Assembly (NCBI GenBank): GCA_018712915.1
Contig: DVGC01000006.1
Span: forward strand, 1-64,000
Source of the DNA: Candidatus Copromonas faecavium (nom. illeg.)
GTDB taxonomy: Bacteria; Bacillota; Clostridia; Lachnospirales; Lachnospiraceae
DNA: 64,000 bases
Reading direction: 5' to 3'
Shown: piece after piece, positions 10,027-20,148 of the stretch
Position numbering within the stretch: the stretch's first letter is position 1
How the letters are laid out: every line of letters starts with the position of its first letter
The notes under the pieces: generated by a model
What the model was told of the DNA's origin: nothing
Seen by the model: the letters and a program-made list of their open reading frames with translations, nothing else
Database searches by the model: none
Program-made: the position numbers and the translations under genes

Positions 10027-10087
10027 AAAAAATACCTCCTTTGCAGATTTTTACCGCAGCAGGAGATAAGAAAAGATATATCTGCTG

Positions 10088-10190
10088 TCGCAGCGGGATG
10101 CGACCCATGCACCGCGGAGAAATTCCCCTTCGTCCTGTCGGCAACTCCCTGTCCGGCAGGCACTTGACGCGCATGAATCTACTCTGCATA
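10088..10190 (-). promoter_or_regulatory. tetrahydrofolate (THF) riboswitch
   Basis: Reverse complement contains gcagagtagattcatgcgcgtcaagtgcc...ggacagggagttgccgacaggacgaagg...ggtgcatgggtcgcatccgc-type core. Confidence 0.9.
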
Positions 10191-10418
10191 ATATTGGATG
10201 CTTTCTGTTCCTGCATCCATCCTTACCATATCATAGAAATGTACGAAAGTAAAGGAAAATGAAGCCAAAAATTCGACATTTTTGCGGTATGTACAATTGC
10301 AGGCAGCAGCTTTATAATCTTTTGAGATTTTTGTTCCGCTGGTACGGGTTGAGCAGCTCCGGCAGCTTTGATATTTGATACATATTGCGGAATCATCAGG
10401 ATATTAGGAGGAACATTT

Positions 10419-11774
10419 ATGGCGAAGGGTGAAGGAAAGGATTTGACGACAGGCTCTCCGTTCCGGCTGATTTTTGGATTTGCGGTTCCCATGCTTTTGG
10501 GATACCTGTTTCAGCAGTTTTACAACATGGTGGATACGATTATCGTAGGCCAGTGCCTGGGAGTGACGGCCCTGGCGGCAGTGGGTTCTACCGGCTCCAT
10601 CAATTTTATGATCAACGGCTTCTGCATCGGCGTGTGCAGCGGCTTTGCCATTCCGGTGGCGCAAAAATTCGGAGCGGGGGATGAGAAGGGGCTTCGCCGG
10701 TTTGTGGCAAACGCCGGCTGGCTTTCGCTGATTTTTTCCATTATCATGACGACGGTGATCGGGCTCCTCTGCATGGATATTCTGCGGTGGATGGATACGC
10801 CGGAGGATATTATTCAGGGAGCATACGATTATATTTTTGTTATATTCCTCGGGATTCCGGTGACGTATCTTTATAATCTGCTGGCGGGCATTATCCGAAG
10901 CCTGGGGGACAGCCGGACACCGGTATATTTTCTGCTTTTGTCTTCCGCATTGAACGTGGTGCTCGATTTCTATTCGATTTTAGGATTGGGCATGGGCGTG
11001 GAAGGGCCTGCGCTGGCCACGGTTTTTTCTCAGGGGGTGTCGGCGGTGCTGTGCCTGATTTATATGATGAAACGGTACCCCATTCTTCGGATGAGCCCGG
11101 AGGAGAGAAGGCCGGATGGAAATCTGATGAAAATTCTCTGCGGCATGGGGATTCCCATGGGACTTCAGTATTCCATTACGGCCATCGGCAGCGTGGTTCT
11201 TCAGACGGCCGTCAATTCTCTTGGTTCCATGGCTGTGGCCGCCGTTTCCACCGGCAGCAAGGTCAGCCAGTTTTTCTGCTGTCCCTTTGATGCGTTGGGC
11301 GGTACCATGGCTACCTGGGCCGGGCAGAATGTGGGAGCGAAAAAGCTGGACCGGGTAAAAAAAGGAACCTGGACTGCCTGTCTGCTGGGCTTTGCCTATT
11401 CGCTGCTTGCATTTGTTATCCTTTTATTTGGCGGAAAATATATTGCCCTTTTATTCCTGGATCCGGAAGAAACGGAGATCATTGGGCGCGTTTCTCAGTT
11501 TTTAATCGGAAACAGCATGTTTTACATTCCGCTGACTCTGGTAAATGTACTGCGGTTTTCCATTCAGGGAATGGGCTTCAGCGGCTTTGCCATTCTGGCG
11601 GGAGTCTGCGAGATGGTGGCCAGGGCTTTCGTGGGCTTTGTACTGGTTCCTTCCTTTGGGTTTCTGCCGGCCTGTTTTGCCAGCCCGCTGGCCTGGATCT
11701 GTGCAGACCTGTTTCTGATACCGGCGTTTTTTCATTGCCTGAAAAAATTGCGGATTTTGTTTGGAGAAGCGTGA
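10419..11774 (+). CDS. MATE family efflux transporter
   Basis: 12-TM-like ORF; PMLLGYLFQQFYNMVDTIIVGQCLG...ALAAVGSTGSI. Confidence 0.9.
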   Translation: MAKGEGKDLTTGSPFRLIFGFAVPMLLGYLFQQFYNMVDTIIVGQCLGVTALAAVGSTGSINFMINGFCIGVCSGFAIPVAQKFGAGDEKGLRRFVANAGWLSLIFSIIMTTVIGLLCMDILRWMDTPEDIIQGAYDYIFVIFLGIPVTYLYNLLAGIIRSLGDSRTPVYFLLLSSALNVVLDFYSILGLGMGVEGPALATVFSQGVSAVLCLIYMMKRYPILRMSPEERRPDGNLMKILCGMGIPMGLQYSITAIGSVVLQTAVNSLGSMAVAAVSTGSKVSQFFCCPFDALGGTMATWAGQNVGAKKLDRVKKGTWTACLLGFAYSLLAFVILLFGGKYIALLFLDPEETEIIGRVSQFLIGNSMFYIPLTLVNVLRFSIQGMGFSGFAILAGVCEMVARAFVGFVLVPSFGFLPACFASPLAWICADLFLIPAFFHCLKKLRILFGEA

Positions 11775-11841
11775 ATATTTTAGATGAAGAATGCCATACT
11801 AAGGGTGTAGAACATGAACATCACTTTTAGGAGGTAATGAA

Positions 11842-12003
11842 ATGTCTAAGAACAGCTACGATATGGAAGATAAGATGAAGGACTACGGTTCTGAAAGAAA
11901 TTCCGGCAAGACAGGAAACAAGAGCCAGAACAGCTCGAAAAACAGCTCTGGCTATGATGGAAAGGATTGCGGAAAGGGCAGCAAGGACTGCAGAGGCAAT
12001 TAA
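11842..12003 (+). CDS. small Ser/Asn/Lys-rich protein (53 aa), absent from the ORF track
   Basis: ATG with RBS taggaggtaatga; reads MSKNSYDMEDKMKDYGSERNSGKTGNKSQNSSKNSSGYDGKDCGKGSKDCRGN*. Confidence 0.65.
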   Translation: MSKNSYDMEDKMKDYGSERNSGKTGNKSQNSSKNSSGYDGKDCGKGSKDCRGN

Positions 12004-12167
12004 GGAATCGGAGACGAAATAAAAGTGCAGCCGGATATCCGGCCGCAGGACTTGGAAGGCGCATGCAGATGTCCCAAGAGGGCAGCTTGCGCCTTCTTTT
12101 CTGCTTCGGAAGAACCTGTCCGTCCGGACAGGCATATGCTGTAACAAGAACCTTTTGGAGGAAGTCT

Positions 12168-12470
12168 ATGTTTCAGATGATTTCGGTAAGACAGCTGGAG
12201 GGGCTGCTGAACGGAGAACGCCGGTTTACGCTTCTCGATGTAAGGGAGCCGGAGGAATATGCAGTGAGCCATCTGGACGGAGCTGTGAACCTTCCGCTTT
12301 CCAGGCTGTCTCAGGCTCCGTCGATTCTTTCCAGAGACCGGCCGGTGATTATTTACTGTTCCCATGGAAGCCACAGCCTTCTGGCCGCCAGGGAATTGTC
12401 CCGGCAGGGATACCGGGCTTATAATGTGTCCGGAGGGCTTCAGTATTACCGGGGGAGACATCTGGTGTAA
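12168..12470 (+). CDS. rhodanese-like domain protein
   Basis: LLDVREPEEYAVSHLDGAVNLPLS...IIYCSHGSHSLLAARELSRQGY; start at ATG 12168. Confidence 0.85.
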   Translation: MFQMISVRQLEGLLNGERRFTLLDVREPEEYAVSHLDGAVNLPLSRLSQAPSILSRDRPVIIYCSHGSHSLLAARELSRQGYRAYNVSGGLQYYRGRHLV

Positions 12471-12612
12471 GGCCGCAGGGGATTGTAGCGCCTGAGAAAC
12501 TATTTGACAGGAAATTGCCAAACACGTACAATGAAGAGGAAACAGGAAGAAAACTGCCGGAGGACCCCGTATGGAGCCGTCCGGCTGCAAGTTTGATAAG
12601 TGGAGAAGAACA

Positions 12613-13776
12613 TTGAGTCAATATGAGTTTATCGTCCCCTGCCATTTTGGCCTGGAGGCGGTTATGAAAAAGGAAATTATGGATCTGGGTTATCCGATTG
12701 TGAAGGTGGAGGACGGGCGCGTGACGTTTTCCGGAGATGAGGCGGCAGTGTGCCGGGCCAATATCTTCCTTCGGACAACGGAACGGGTCCTTTTAAAAGC
12801 CGGAACCTTCCATGCAGAGACCTTTGACGAGCTGTTTGAAGGAACAAAGGCGATTCCGTGGGAGCAGTATCTGCCGAAAAATGCGAAATTCTGGGTGGCC
12901 AAGGCCTCTTCAATCCGAAGCAAACTGTTCAGTCCTTCCGATATTCAGTCGATTATGAAAAAGGCCATGGTGGAACGGATGAAAGGCGCCTATGGGTTGA
13001 CCTGGTTCCCGGAAGACGGGGACAGCTTTCCTCTGCGGGTATTTCTGAATAAAGATGAAGTAACCGTGGGAATTGACACGACAGGAGAGTCGCTGCATAA
13101 GCGGGGATACAGGACGCTGACCAGCAAGGCGCCCATTACGGAGACGCTGGCGGCAGCTCTCCTGATGCTGACGCCATGGAGGAAGGACCGAATCCTGGTG
13201 GATCCATTCTGCGGCAGCGGAACCTTTCCCATTGAGGCGGCCATGATGGCAGCCAATATGGCGCCGGGGATGAACCGGGAATTTCTTTCGGAAAGCTGGG
13301 GTCATCTGATTCCGAAAAAATGCTGGTACGATGCCGTTAATGAGGCTGGGGACCTGGTGGATCTTTCGGTAAAGACAGACATTCAGGGATATGATATTGA
13401 CGGGGAGGTTATCCGGGCGGCCAGGGCCAACGCAAAATCTGCCGGGGTAGAGGAACTGATTCATTTTCAGACGCGTCCGGTCAGCCAGCTGAGCCATCCG
13501 AAAAAATACGGTTTTATTGTGACCAACCCGCCTTATGGAGAACGAATCGAAGAAAAGAAAAATCTGCCGGAGCTTTACAGGACATTTGGAGAGCGGTTTG
13601 CGGCTCTTGATTCCTGGTCGGCCTATGTAATTACAGCCTACGAGGATATGGAGCGGCATTTCGGCCGGAAAGCAGCAAAGAACCGGAAGATTTACAATGG
13701 AATGATGAAAACTTACTTCTATCAGTTCCCGGGTCCGAAGCCTCCGGCAAGACCGCGGCAGGCGGAGAACGGTTGA
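12613..13776 (+). CDS. THUMP-domain class I SAM-dependent RNA methyltransferase (RlmL/YpsC-like)
   Basis: DPFCGSGTFPIEAAMMA and FIVTNPPYGERI motifs; TTG start at 12613 with RBS (ATG 12571 is the alternative). Confidence 0.85.
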   Translation: MSQYEFIVPCHFGLEAVMKKEIMDLGYPIVKVEDGRVTFSGDEAAVCRANIFLRTTERVLLKAGTFHAETFDELFEGTKAIPWEQYLPKNAKFWVAKASSIRSKLFSPSDIQSIMKKAMVERMKGAYGLTWFPEDGDSFPLRVFLNKDEVTVGIDTTGESLHKRGYRTLTSKAPITETLAAALLMLTPWRKDRILVDPFCGSGTFPIEAAMMAANMAPGMNREFLSESWGHLIPKKCWYDAVNEAGDLVDLSVKTDIQGYDIDGEVIRAARANAKSAGVEELIHFQTRPVSQLSHPKKYGFIVTNPPYGERIEEKKNLPELYRTFGERFAALDSWSAYVITAYEDMERHFGRKAAKNRKIYNGMMKTYFYQFPGPKPPARPRQAENG

Positions 13777-15302
13777 AAAGGGTGAGACGGATGGGGCAGT
13801 CCGGCTTCGGGACAGATGGACAGGAACGGCTGTTTTTCCGGTTCGTAAAGCGGGCCCTCTATCTGCCGGTGATTCTCTGTATTCTGACAGCAGCTTCCGG
13901 ATGCGGGTTTTCCGGAACCTGGGCAGGCGAAGACCGGAGGACTGCAGAGACCGGTAAGGAAATGGAGGCCGGCCAGGATGCGGGAAGCGGCTGGGAATCA
14001 GAGTCTGGACAGAACGCAGGAAGTGGTCAGGAGCTGGAGGCCGGCCAGGATGCGGGAAGCGGCTGGGAATTAGCGTCTGGCCAGGATGCGGGAAGCAGCC
14101 CAAAAATGGAGAGCGTCCAGGCACCGGAGCTGCCAGCCCGGTTTGACCTTCGGGAGCGAATGGAGCTTTTCCCGATTCCGGATCAGCAGGATACGGGAAC
14201 ATGCTGGGCGTTTGCGGCCCTGGCGGCAGTGGAAAGCTCCATGCCGGAGGAGCTGCGGATTCCATTGTCGGCCGATCATATGATTTTCCACAATGGATTC
14301 GGCTTCGGGATGGATGGCGGCGATTCTTCCATGGCTGCCGCTTATCTGCTGTCCTGGCAGGGGCCTGTGGCGCAGGAGGAAGATCCGTTTGGAGATGGAA
14401 ATTCTCCGGAAGGGCTGGAACCGGTCTGCCATGTGCAGGAAATCCGGATTCTGCCGGAAAAGGATTATGAAGCCATCAAACAGGCCGTATATACAACCGG
14501 AGGCGTGGAAAGTTCTGTTTATATTCCGCAGGAGTTCCGGGAAGGAGATGAGAAAGCGCTTTGCTATAAGGGAGAAGAAGAGGCCAACCATGAGGTGGTG
14601 ATTGTTGGCTGGGATGACGAGTATCCCAGGGAAAACTTTTCGGTCTCTCCCGATGAGGACGGCGCTTTCTTATGCAGAAACAGCTGGGGCGGGCAGTTTG
14701 GAGACGAAGGATATTTCTATGTTTCCTATGAGGACTGTCGGATTGGGACGGACGCGGTTTCCTATTCCGGAATCCAGCCGGCCGACAGGCTGACTCGTAT
14801 TTATCAGACGGATCGCTGCGGCTGGACCGGGCAAATGGGATTTGGAACATCTGACGCATGGTTTTCCAACCGGTATGAGGCCGGGGAAAATGTCTGGATT
14901 GAGGCGGCCGGATTTTATGCTGTCATGCCGGAAACTTCCTATCAGGTTTATGTGACCGGCGATTTGTCCGGAGAACGGAAGCTGGCGGCGGAGGGCATCC
15001 TGGAGGATGCGGGATTCTATACGGTTCCTTTTTCGGAAGCCATTTCCGTAAGAAGCGGCGAGTCCTTTTTTGTGGCTGTCAGCATAAGCTCTCCGGGAGC
15101 TGTGGAGCCGGTGGCAGTTGAATACGCGGGAGACAGCACAAGACTGGCAGGCATTGACATTCAGGATGGAGAAGGGTATATTAGTGCTGACGGAAAAAGC
15201 TGGCAGAGAACGGAAGAAAGCGGTGCCAACGTCTGTCTGAAGGCGTATGGAGCGGTCCGTACGGAAAAAGATGGAGTACAGACGCAGGATGAAGGGGAAT
15301 AA
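13773..15302 (+). CDS. C1 papain-family peptidase lipoprotein with lectin-like domain, canonical motif order
   Basis: Lipobox-like LTAASGCGF; QQDTGTCWAFAALAAVESS, then NHEVVIVGWDD, then RNSWGGQFGDEGYFYVSY. Confidence 0.85.
   Translation: MKRVRRMGQSGFGTDGQERLFFRFVKRALYLPVILCILTAASGCGFSGTWAGEDRRTAETGKEMEAGQDAGSGWESESGQNAGSGQELEAGQDAGSGWELASGQDAGSSPKMESVQAPELPARFDLRERMELFPIPDQQDTGTCWAFAALAAVESSMPEELRIPLSADHMIFHNGFGFGMDGGDSSMAAAYLLSWQGPVAQEEDPFGDGNSPEGLEPVCHVQEIRILPEKDYEAIKQAVYTTGGVESSVYIPQEFREGDEKALCYKGEEEANHEVVIVGWDDEYPRENFSVSPDEDGAFLCRNSWGGQFGDEGYFYVSYEDCRIGTDAVSYSGIQPADRLTRIYQTDRCGWTGQMGFGTSDAWFSNRYEAGENVWIEAAGFYAVMPETSYQVYVTGDLSGERKLAAEGILEDAGFYTVPFSEAISVRSGESFFVAVSISSPGAVEPVAVEYAGDSTRLAGIDIQDGEGYISADGKSWQRTEESGANVCLKAYGAVRTEKDGVQTQDEGE
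13967..14110 (+). repeat. 36-bp coding minisatellite, about 4 copies
   Basis: ggccaggatgcgggaagcggctgggaa-type units encoding GQDAGSGWESES/GQNAGSGQELEA/GQDAGSGWELAS/GQDAGSSPKMES. Confidence 0.85.
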
Positions 15303-15303
15303 A

Positions 15304-15912
15304 ATGGAACATACAATTGTTTTTGCCACTTCCAATGAAGGGAAGATGCGGGAAATAAGGGAAATTTTAAAAGGACTGAACGGGAAGGTTCTGTCCATGA
15401 AGGAAGCCGGTGTTACGGCAGATATTGTGGAAGACGGCGATACCTTCGAGGCCAACGCAAAGATTAAGGCCAGAGCGGTATGGGAGCAGACGGGAGGAAT
15501 TGTCCTGGCCGATGATTCCGGACTGGCGGTGGATTATCTGAACGGAGAGCCCGGCGTGTATTCTGCCCGGTATATGGGAGAAAAGACTTCTTATGAAATT
15601 AAAAACTGGAACCTGATTCACCGGCTTCAGGGAGTGGAACAGGAAAAACGGACAGCCAGATTTGTCTGCGTCATTGCTGCCGTTTTGCCCGACGGAAGGG
15701 AACTGGTGACGGAAGGAACGATGGAAGGATATATTGGATATGAGCCTGCGGGCGATGGCGGTTTTGGATATGATCCGATTCTGATGCTGCCGGAGTTTGG
15801 GAAGACTTCTGCTGAGATTACGATGGAGGAAAAGAATGCCATCAGCCACCGGGGAAAGGCTCTGCGGGCCATGCGGGAATGTCTTGTAAAAGAAATCGGG
15901 GAAGAAGTATGA
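15304..15912 (+). CDS. rdgB: XTP/dITP diphosphatase (RdgB/HAM1)
   Basis: FATSNEGKMREI, LADDSGLAVDYLNGEPGVYSARY, GDGGFGYDPI. Confidence 0.9.
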   Translation: MEHTIVFATSNEGKMREIREILKGLNGKVLSMKEAGVTADIVEDGDTFEANAKIKARAVWEQTGGIVLADDSGLAVDYLNGEPGVYSARYMGEKTSYEIKNWNLIHRLQGVEQEKRTARFVCVIAAVLPDGRELVTEGTMEGYIGYEPAGDGGFGYDPILMLPEFGKTSAEITMEEKNAISHRGKALRAMRECLVKEIGEEV

Positions 15913-16400
15913 GAATTTTGATTGTCAGCGATACTCACAGAAGGGATGGAAACTTAATCGAAGTTATGGAAAAGACGGCTCCTGTGGATATGATGATTCA
16001 TCTGGGCGATACCGAGGGCAGTGAGGCTTATTTCCGTGACTGGCTGAAGAATGATCTTTGCGTCATACATGTGGTGAGGGGAAACAATGATTTCTTTTCC
16101 CATACGGAATCGGAAAAGGAGATTTCCATTGGAAAATACCGGGCGCTTCTGTGCCATGGGCATATGTATGGCGTCTCTCTGGGAACGGAAAACATTAAAG
16201 AAGAGGCCAGGGCGCGGAAAGTGAATATTGTCATGTTCGGCCATACGCACAAGCCCTTCCTGGAGTACTGTTCGGATGGTCTGGTGGTATTGAATCCGGG
16301 AAGTCTTTCTTACCCCAGGCAGGATGGAAGACGCCCGTCCTATATGATGATGGAAATCGACCGGTTTGGAGACGCTCATTATAACATCCATTATCTATAG
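15909..16400 (+). CDS. YfcE/MJ0936-type metallophosphoesterase
   Basis: MRILIVSDTHRRDGN, IHLGDTEG, VRGNND, CHGHMYG, FGHTHKP; ATGA overlap with the preceding gene. Confidence 0.9.
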   Translation: MRILIVSDTHRRDGNLIEVMEKTAPVDMMIHLGDTEGSEAYFRDWLKNDLCVIHVVRGNNDFFSHTESEKEISIGKYRALLCHGHMYGVSLGTENIKEEARARKVNIVMFGHTHKPFLEYCSDGLVVLNPGSLSYPRQDGRRPSYMMMEIDRFGDAHYNIHYL

Positions 16401-16529
16401 CGCATGAAGGAAAAAATAAGCTGATAAGCTGAAAAAATTGTAAAAAACGGTTGACAGGAATGGAATCTTAAGATATAATATTGCTTGCGTTGCAGAGACA
16501 ATGTGATTTATCCTGAGTGTTTTGCCAGA

Positions 16530-16604
16530 CGGGGTGTGGCTCAGCTTGGCTAGAGCGCCTGGTTTGGGACCAGGAAGTCGCAGGTTCGAATCCTGTCACC
16601 CCGA
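16530..16604 (+). tRNA. tRNA-Pro(TGG)
   Basis: Cloverleaf; anticodon loop TTTGGGA; GGTTCGAATCC T arm; preceded by TTGACA-17-TATAAT. Confidence 0.95.
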
Positions 16605-16655
16605 TTTGAAAGAAACCGGAGGGGACAAAACCTGCCGGGTATCTTTATATTGTTT

Positions 16656-16726
16656 GCGGGTGTAGTTCAATGGTAGAACACCAGCCTTCCAAGCTGGATA
16701 CGTGGGTTCGATTCCCATCACCCGCT
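16656..16726 (+). tRNA. tRNA-Gly(TCC)
   Basis: Cloverleaf; anticodon loop CTTCCAA. Confidence 0.95.
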
Positions 16727-16745
16727 TTGTATATGAATAACATAT

Positions 16746-16819
<74 letters not shown>

Positions 16820-16846
16820 CTGAACCGAAAGGTTTTATTTAAATAT

Positions 16847-16922
16847 GGTGGGTATAGCGCAGCTGGTTAGCGCGCCAGATTGTGGCTCTGGAGGCCCAGG
16901 GTTCGAATCCCTGTATCCACCC
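16847..16922 (+). tRNA. tRNA-His(GTG)
   Basis: Acceptor GTGGGTA/TATCCAC with G-1; anticodon loop TTGTGGC. Confidence 0.93.
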
Positions 16923-17112
16923 TGCAGTTCCGGGACGAAAGTTCCGGATTTCTTTTTATCCGGATTTTGGCGATAGGACCGGCTGGATAGAAAGAAAAGC
17001 ATATAAAAGAAACAAAAGGGCAAAAGGTCAGGAGAGGAAAGACAAAAAATAAAAGAAAAAAGGAAAGGAGACAGATGTGCGGACGGACAGGCGGCCGCTA
17101 TGCGAGGAGGGT

Positions 17113-17796
17113 ATGCTTTCAAAACTGTATGATTTTTTGATGGGGGTTCTGGATGAGTTTTACAGCACGAAGCATAAATGGCTGAAGCTATTTTGGATTT
17201 TTTTGCTGGCGTCCCTGATTGGAGCCGGTGTTGAGATTGTTTTCATGCGTGTGACGGCAGGGGTATGGATGAGCAGGAGCAGTCTGCTGTACGGGCAGTT
17301 CAGCGTGATTTGGGGAGCCGGTGCGACACTGATGACGGTTTTGCTTCACCGGCTGAAAAGCAGAGACGACCGGTATATTTTTATTTGCGGAACGGTTCTC
17401 GGAGGCGCTTACGAATACCTCTGCAGCTTCCTGGGGGAATTGGTTTTTGGCGTGATCTTCTGGGACTACAGCGCGCTTCCTTTCAATATTGGCGGGCGAA
17501 TCAATTTGCTGTATTGTTTTTTCTGGGGATTTGCGGCGGTGATTTGGGTAAAAAATATTTATCCATTCCTCAGCGAAATCGTGAATCGCTTTTTTGTTAA
17601 GCAGAACCGTATTTTTGCCAGTATCTTTACGGTCTTTATGATTCTTAACATTACACTGTCAGCAGCGGCTCTGATCCGCTATGGACAGCGGCAGGAAGGG
17701 ATTCCTGCGGATAATGCCATAGAAAGATTTTTGGACGAACATTATGATGATGAGTACCTGGAATACCGGTATCAGAACATGAAAACAGCGGCTTAA
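17113..17796 (+). CDS. putative ABC transporter permease, CmpB-type (PF06541-like)
   Basis: Multi-TM ORF; FLLASLIGAGVEIVFMRVTAGVWMSRSSLLYGQFSVIWG. Confidence 0.75.
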   Translation: MLSKLYDFLMGVLDEFYSTKHKWLKLFWIFLLASLIGAGVEIVFMRVTAGVWMSRSSLLYGQFSVIWGAGATLMTVLLHRLKSRDDRYIFICGTVLGGAYEYLCSFLGELVFGVIFWDYSALPFNIGGRINLLYCFFWGFAAVIWVKNIYPFLSEIVNRFFVKQNRIFASIFTVFMILNITLSAAALIRYGQRQEGIPADNAIERFLDEHYDDEYLEYRYQNMKTAA

Positions 17797-17833
17797 AAGG
17801 CCGCTGTTTTTGTATAAAATAAGTGAAAGAAAG

Positions 17834-17905
17834 CTGGGCCAGCCGGATTCGAACCGGCGTCTGCAAGAGTCAAAGTCTTGTGCCTTACCGCTTGGCGATG
17901 GCCCA
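17834..17905 (-). tRNA. tRNA-Gln(TTG)
   Basis: Reverse strand TGGGCCATCGCCAAGCGGTAAGGCAC...CTTTGAC...CTGGCCCA. Confidence 0.95.
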
Positions 17906-18065
17906 GGATTGGCAGATGCACGGAGCAACCGCTCCCGGTTATTCTACCATAAAAATATAGAAATATCAATGACTTATCAGAATTTCGAAAAAGTGTGAAC
18001 AGAAGCCTTTCCTGACCATCGGGTATCATTGGCCGGATGACTTAGAGAATCAAACAGAACATGAG

Positions 18066-18105
18066 AAAAGCACCCGCGCGGGGTATTTGGCGCGGGTGCT
18101 TTTTG
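18066..18105. terminator. bidirectional-type terminator
   Basis: aaaagcacccgcgc...gcgcgggtgctttttg. Confidence 0.75.
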
Positions 18106-18148
18106 TGTAATGTGATAGTGTTTTGTTTTTGGTAATTCTAAGCTTGAA

Positions 18149-19684
18149 TTAGATGATACCAGCCGGTAAATAAACCGGAGCGCCCGGTCCAACCGGAAGG
18201 CCAAGAATCATCCAGACTACCAGCATAATAATCCAGAAGAATTCAAGGATGAACGCAACAGTGAAGTTACAGGAAATAATGGTACCGATCTTAATGTCAG
18301 GCATATATTTGGACTGTGCCACGGACAGAAGCATCCACAGGTAAGCGGAAGTCGGTCCGAACAGGTTACCGGCAGAGTCGCCAAGACGATAAATCATCTG
18401 AGTAAATGCCGGATGATAGCCAAGCAGCATGAACATCGGGACGAAAATGGGAGCGAAAATTGCCCATTTTGCAGAACCGGAGCTGAAGAAGATATCAATC
18501 AAAGTACACAGAACGATGAAGGCAATGATCATCGGGATTCCGGTAAATCCAACGGTCTCCAGGAAGTCAGCGCCGGCAATGGCGGAAATAGTACCGATGT
18601 TGGTCCAGTTGAACAGTCCCTGGAACTGTCCGCCGAAGAAACAGAAGGCAACATAGGAACCCATGGCGCCCATCTGCTTGCACATTGCTTTATGAATATC
18701 TGTTACGTTCTTGAAGGTGCCGGATGCATAACCGAAGGGGATAGCAACAACGGAAAACAGAACGAACAGGATCGGAATCAGGCCGGACAGAAGCGGGGAA
18801 CCGATGATTCCGCCGTCTTCAGCTGCCAGCGGGCCACTGATAAACAGAGCTGCGATGATAACAGCGTAGATAATGAAAGCAATCAGGGAAGCTCTCATAC
18901 CTTTTTTCTGCTCCGGAGTGACTTCTTCCATTTTTTCCATCTCGCCGTGATATGTACCGAAACGGGGCTCAAGGATCTTCGTTACAACGGTACCGATAAC
19001 TGCGCAGCACAGGAAGGTGGAAGCAGCCTTGAAGAACCAGTTACAGGTAGCATCTACGGTAAAGCCGGAATCCGGAAGGAAGTTGGCAAGCGTATCGTTG
19101 GTGAAGCCCATCAGCAGAGTGTCTGTACCGGACGGAAGGATATTTGCAGCATATCCAACCTGAGCGCCGATGTAACCGCAGAGAAGACCAACCACCGGAT
19201 GCTTGTTAATTCCCATGTATACGACGGCTGCCAGCGGAGGAACCGCGATGGAAGCGGAGTCGGATGCAATGTTCATTACGATACCGATGAAAACGATTAC
19301 ATAGGGAACCATAACCGGGGGGACATTCTTCATGGCGCTCTTAATGAGGGTCATAAGAAGTCCTGCTTCCTCACAGAGTCCGATACCAAGTGTCATAACA
19401 AGAACCAGACCCAGAGGACCATAACCTGTGAAGTTGGAAACCATGCTGTCCAGGAACCAGTCCAGACCTTCGACAGTGAACAGGTTTTTGGCAGTAACCA
19501 CTTCGTCAGTTGCGGGGTTTACAAGTGCAACGCCTGTAACGGTACAGATTGTACCGATAACGGCCACAATCACAAACAGAATACAGAACAGGATTGTTGG
19601 CGGCGGCAGCTTGTTACATGCAGCTTCTACCACATTCATAAAGGTGTCTAGAAAGCCGCCTTTTTTGGCTGTGTTTTCTTTCAT
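18149..19684 (-). CDS. AbgT family transporter
   Basis: MKENTAKKGGFLDTFMNVVEAACNKLPPPTILF...NIASDSASIAVPPLAAVVY; start at ATG 19684. Confidence 0.85.
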   Translation of the reverse strand: MKENTAKKGGFLDTFMNVVEAACNKLPPPTILFCILFVIVAVIGTICTVTGVALVNPATDEVVTAKNLFTVEGLDWFLDSMVSNFTGYGPLGLVLVMTLGIGLCEEAGLLMTLIKSAMKNVPPVMVPYVIVFIGIVMNIASDSASIAVPPLAAVVYMGINKHPVVGLLCGYIGAQVGYAANILPSGTDTLLMGFTNDTLANFLPDSGFTVDATCNWFFKAASTFLCCAVIGTVVTKILEPRFGTYHGEMEKMEEVTPEQKKGMRASLIAFIIYAVIIAALFISGPLAAEDGGIIGSPLLSGLIPILFVLFSVVAIPFGYASGTFKNVTDIHKAMCKQMGAMGSYVAFCFFGGQFQGLFNWTNIGTISAIAGADFLETVGFTGIPMIIAFIVLCTLIDIFFSSGSAKWAIFAPIFVPMFMLLGYHPAFTQMIYRLGDSAGNLFGPTSAYLWMLLSVAQSKYMPDIKIGTIISCNFTVAFILEFFWIIMLVVWMILGLPVGPGAPVYLPAGII

Positions 19685-20148
19685 TTGAATCTCTCCTTTT
19701 CTGAAAAAAGATTTTAAGACCGCTGCTGCTTTCCGGTGTTTATTGTGCAAAAGAATTTTATAAAAATCCCCCTGTTCGGAGAAACAACTGCGGCCTCACA
19801 GAGAAACTGACGGAAACACGACAAAAAACGCTCCGGACGATGCCGTGTGCAAGTGGCACAAATCGCTTTTATACCCCCCAAAAGCTCAAGAATGTTTTCT
19901 GCTACCCAATTCCGTCGTTGCTCCTATTATACTATAAATCCTATAAAAAAGCTACAAAAATTTTAGAAAATGGTAAGCAATTTTATAAATTGGTAATAAA
20001 AGCTGGAAACTCAAAGGAAAATCAAGGAGAGACACAGAGACTTTTGGGGAATTGTTTTGTGATTTTTGTACAATAGATTGCGTTTCAGTAAAATTCATGT
20101 TAGAATAAACTGCGAAAATATGACGTACATACCCGGGAGGAATACACA

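Noticed and set aside
12910-14265. 451-aa minus-strand ORF, and similar long antisense ORFs (35704-36984, 42162-43235, 60155-61189, 18413-19651 on +)
   Set aside because: Each lies opposite a well-supported gene with recognisable motifs. Their sequences are low-complexity or Pro/His/Arg-rich, as expected of antisense frames.
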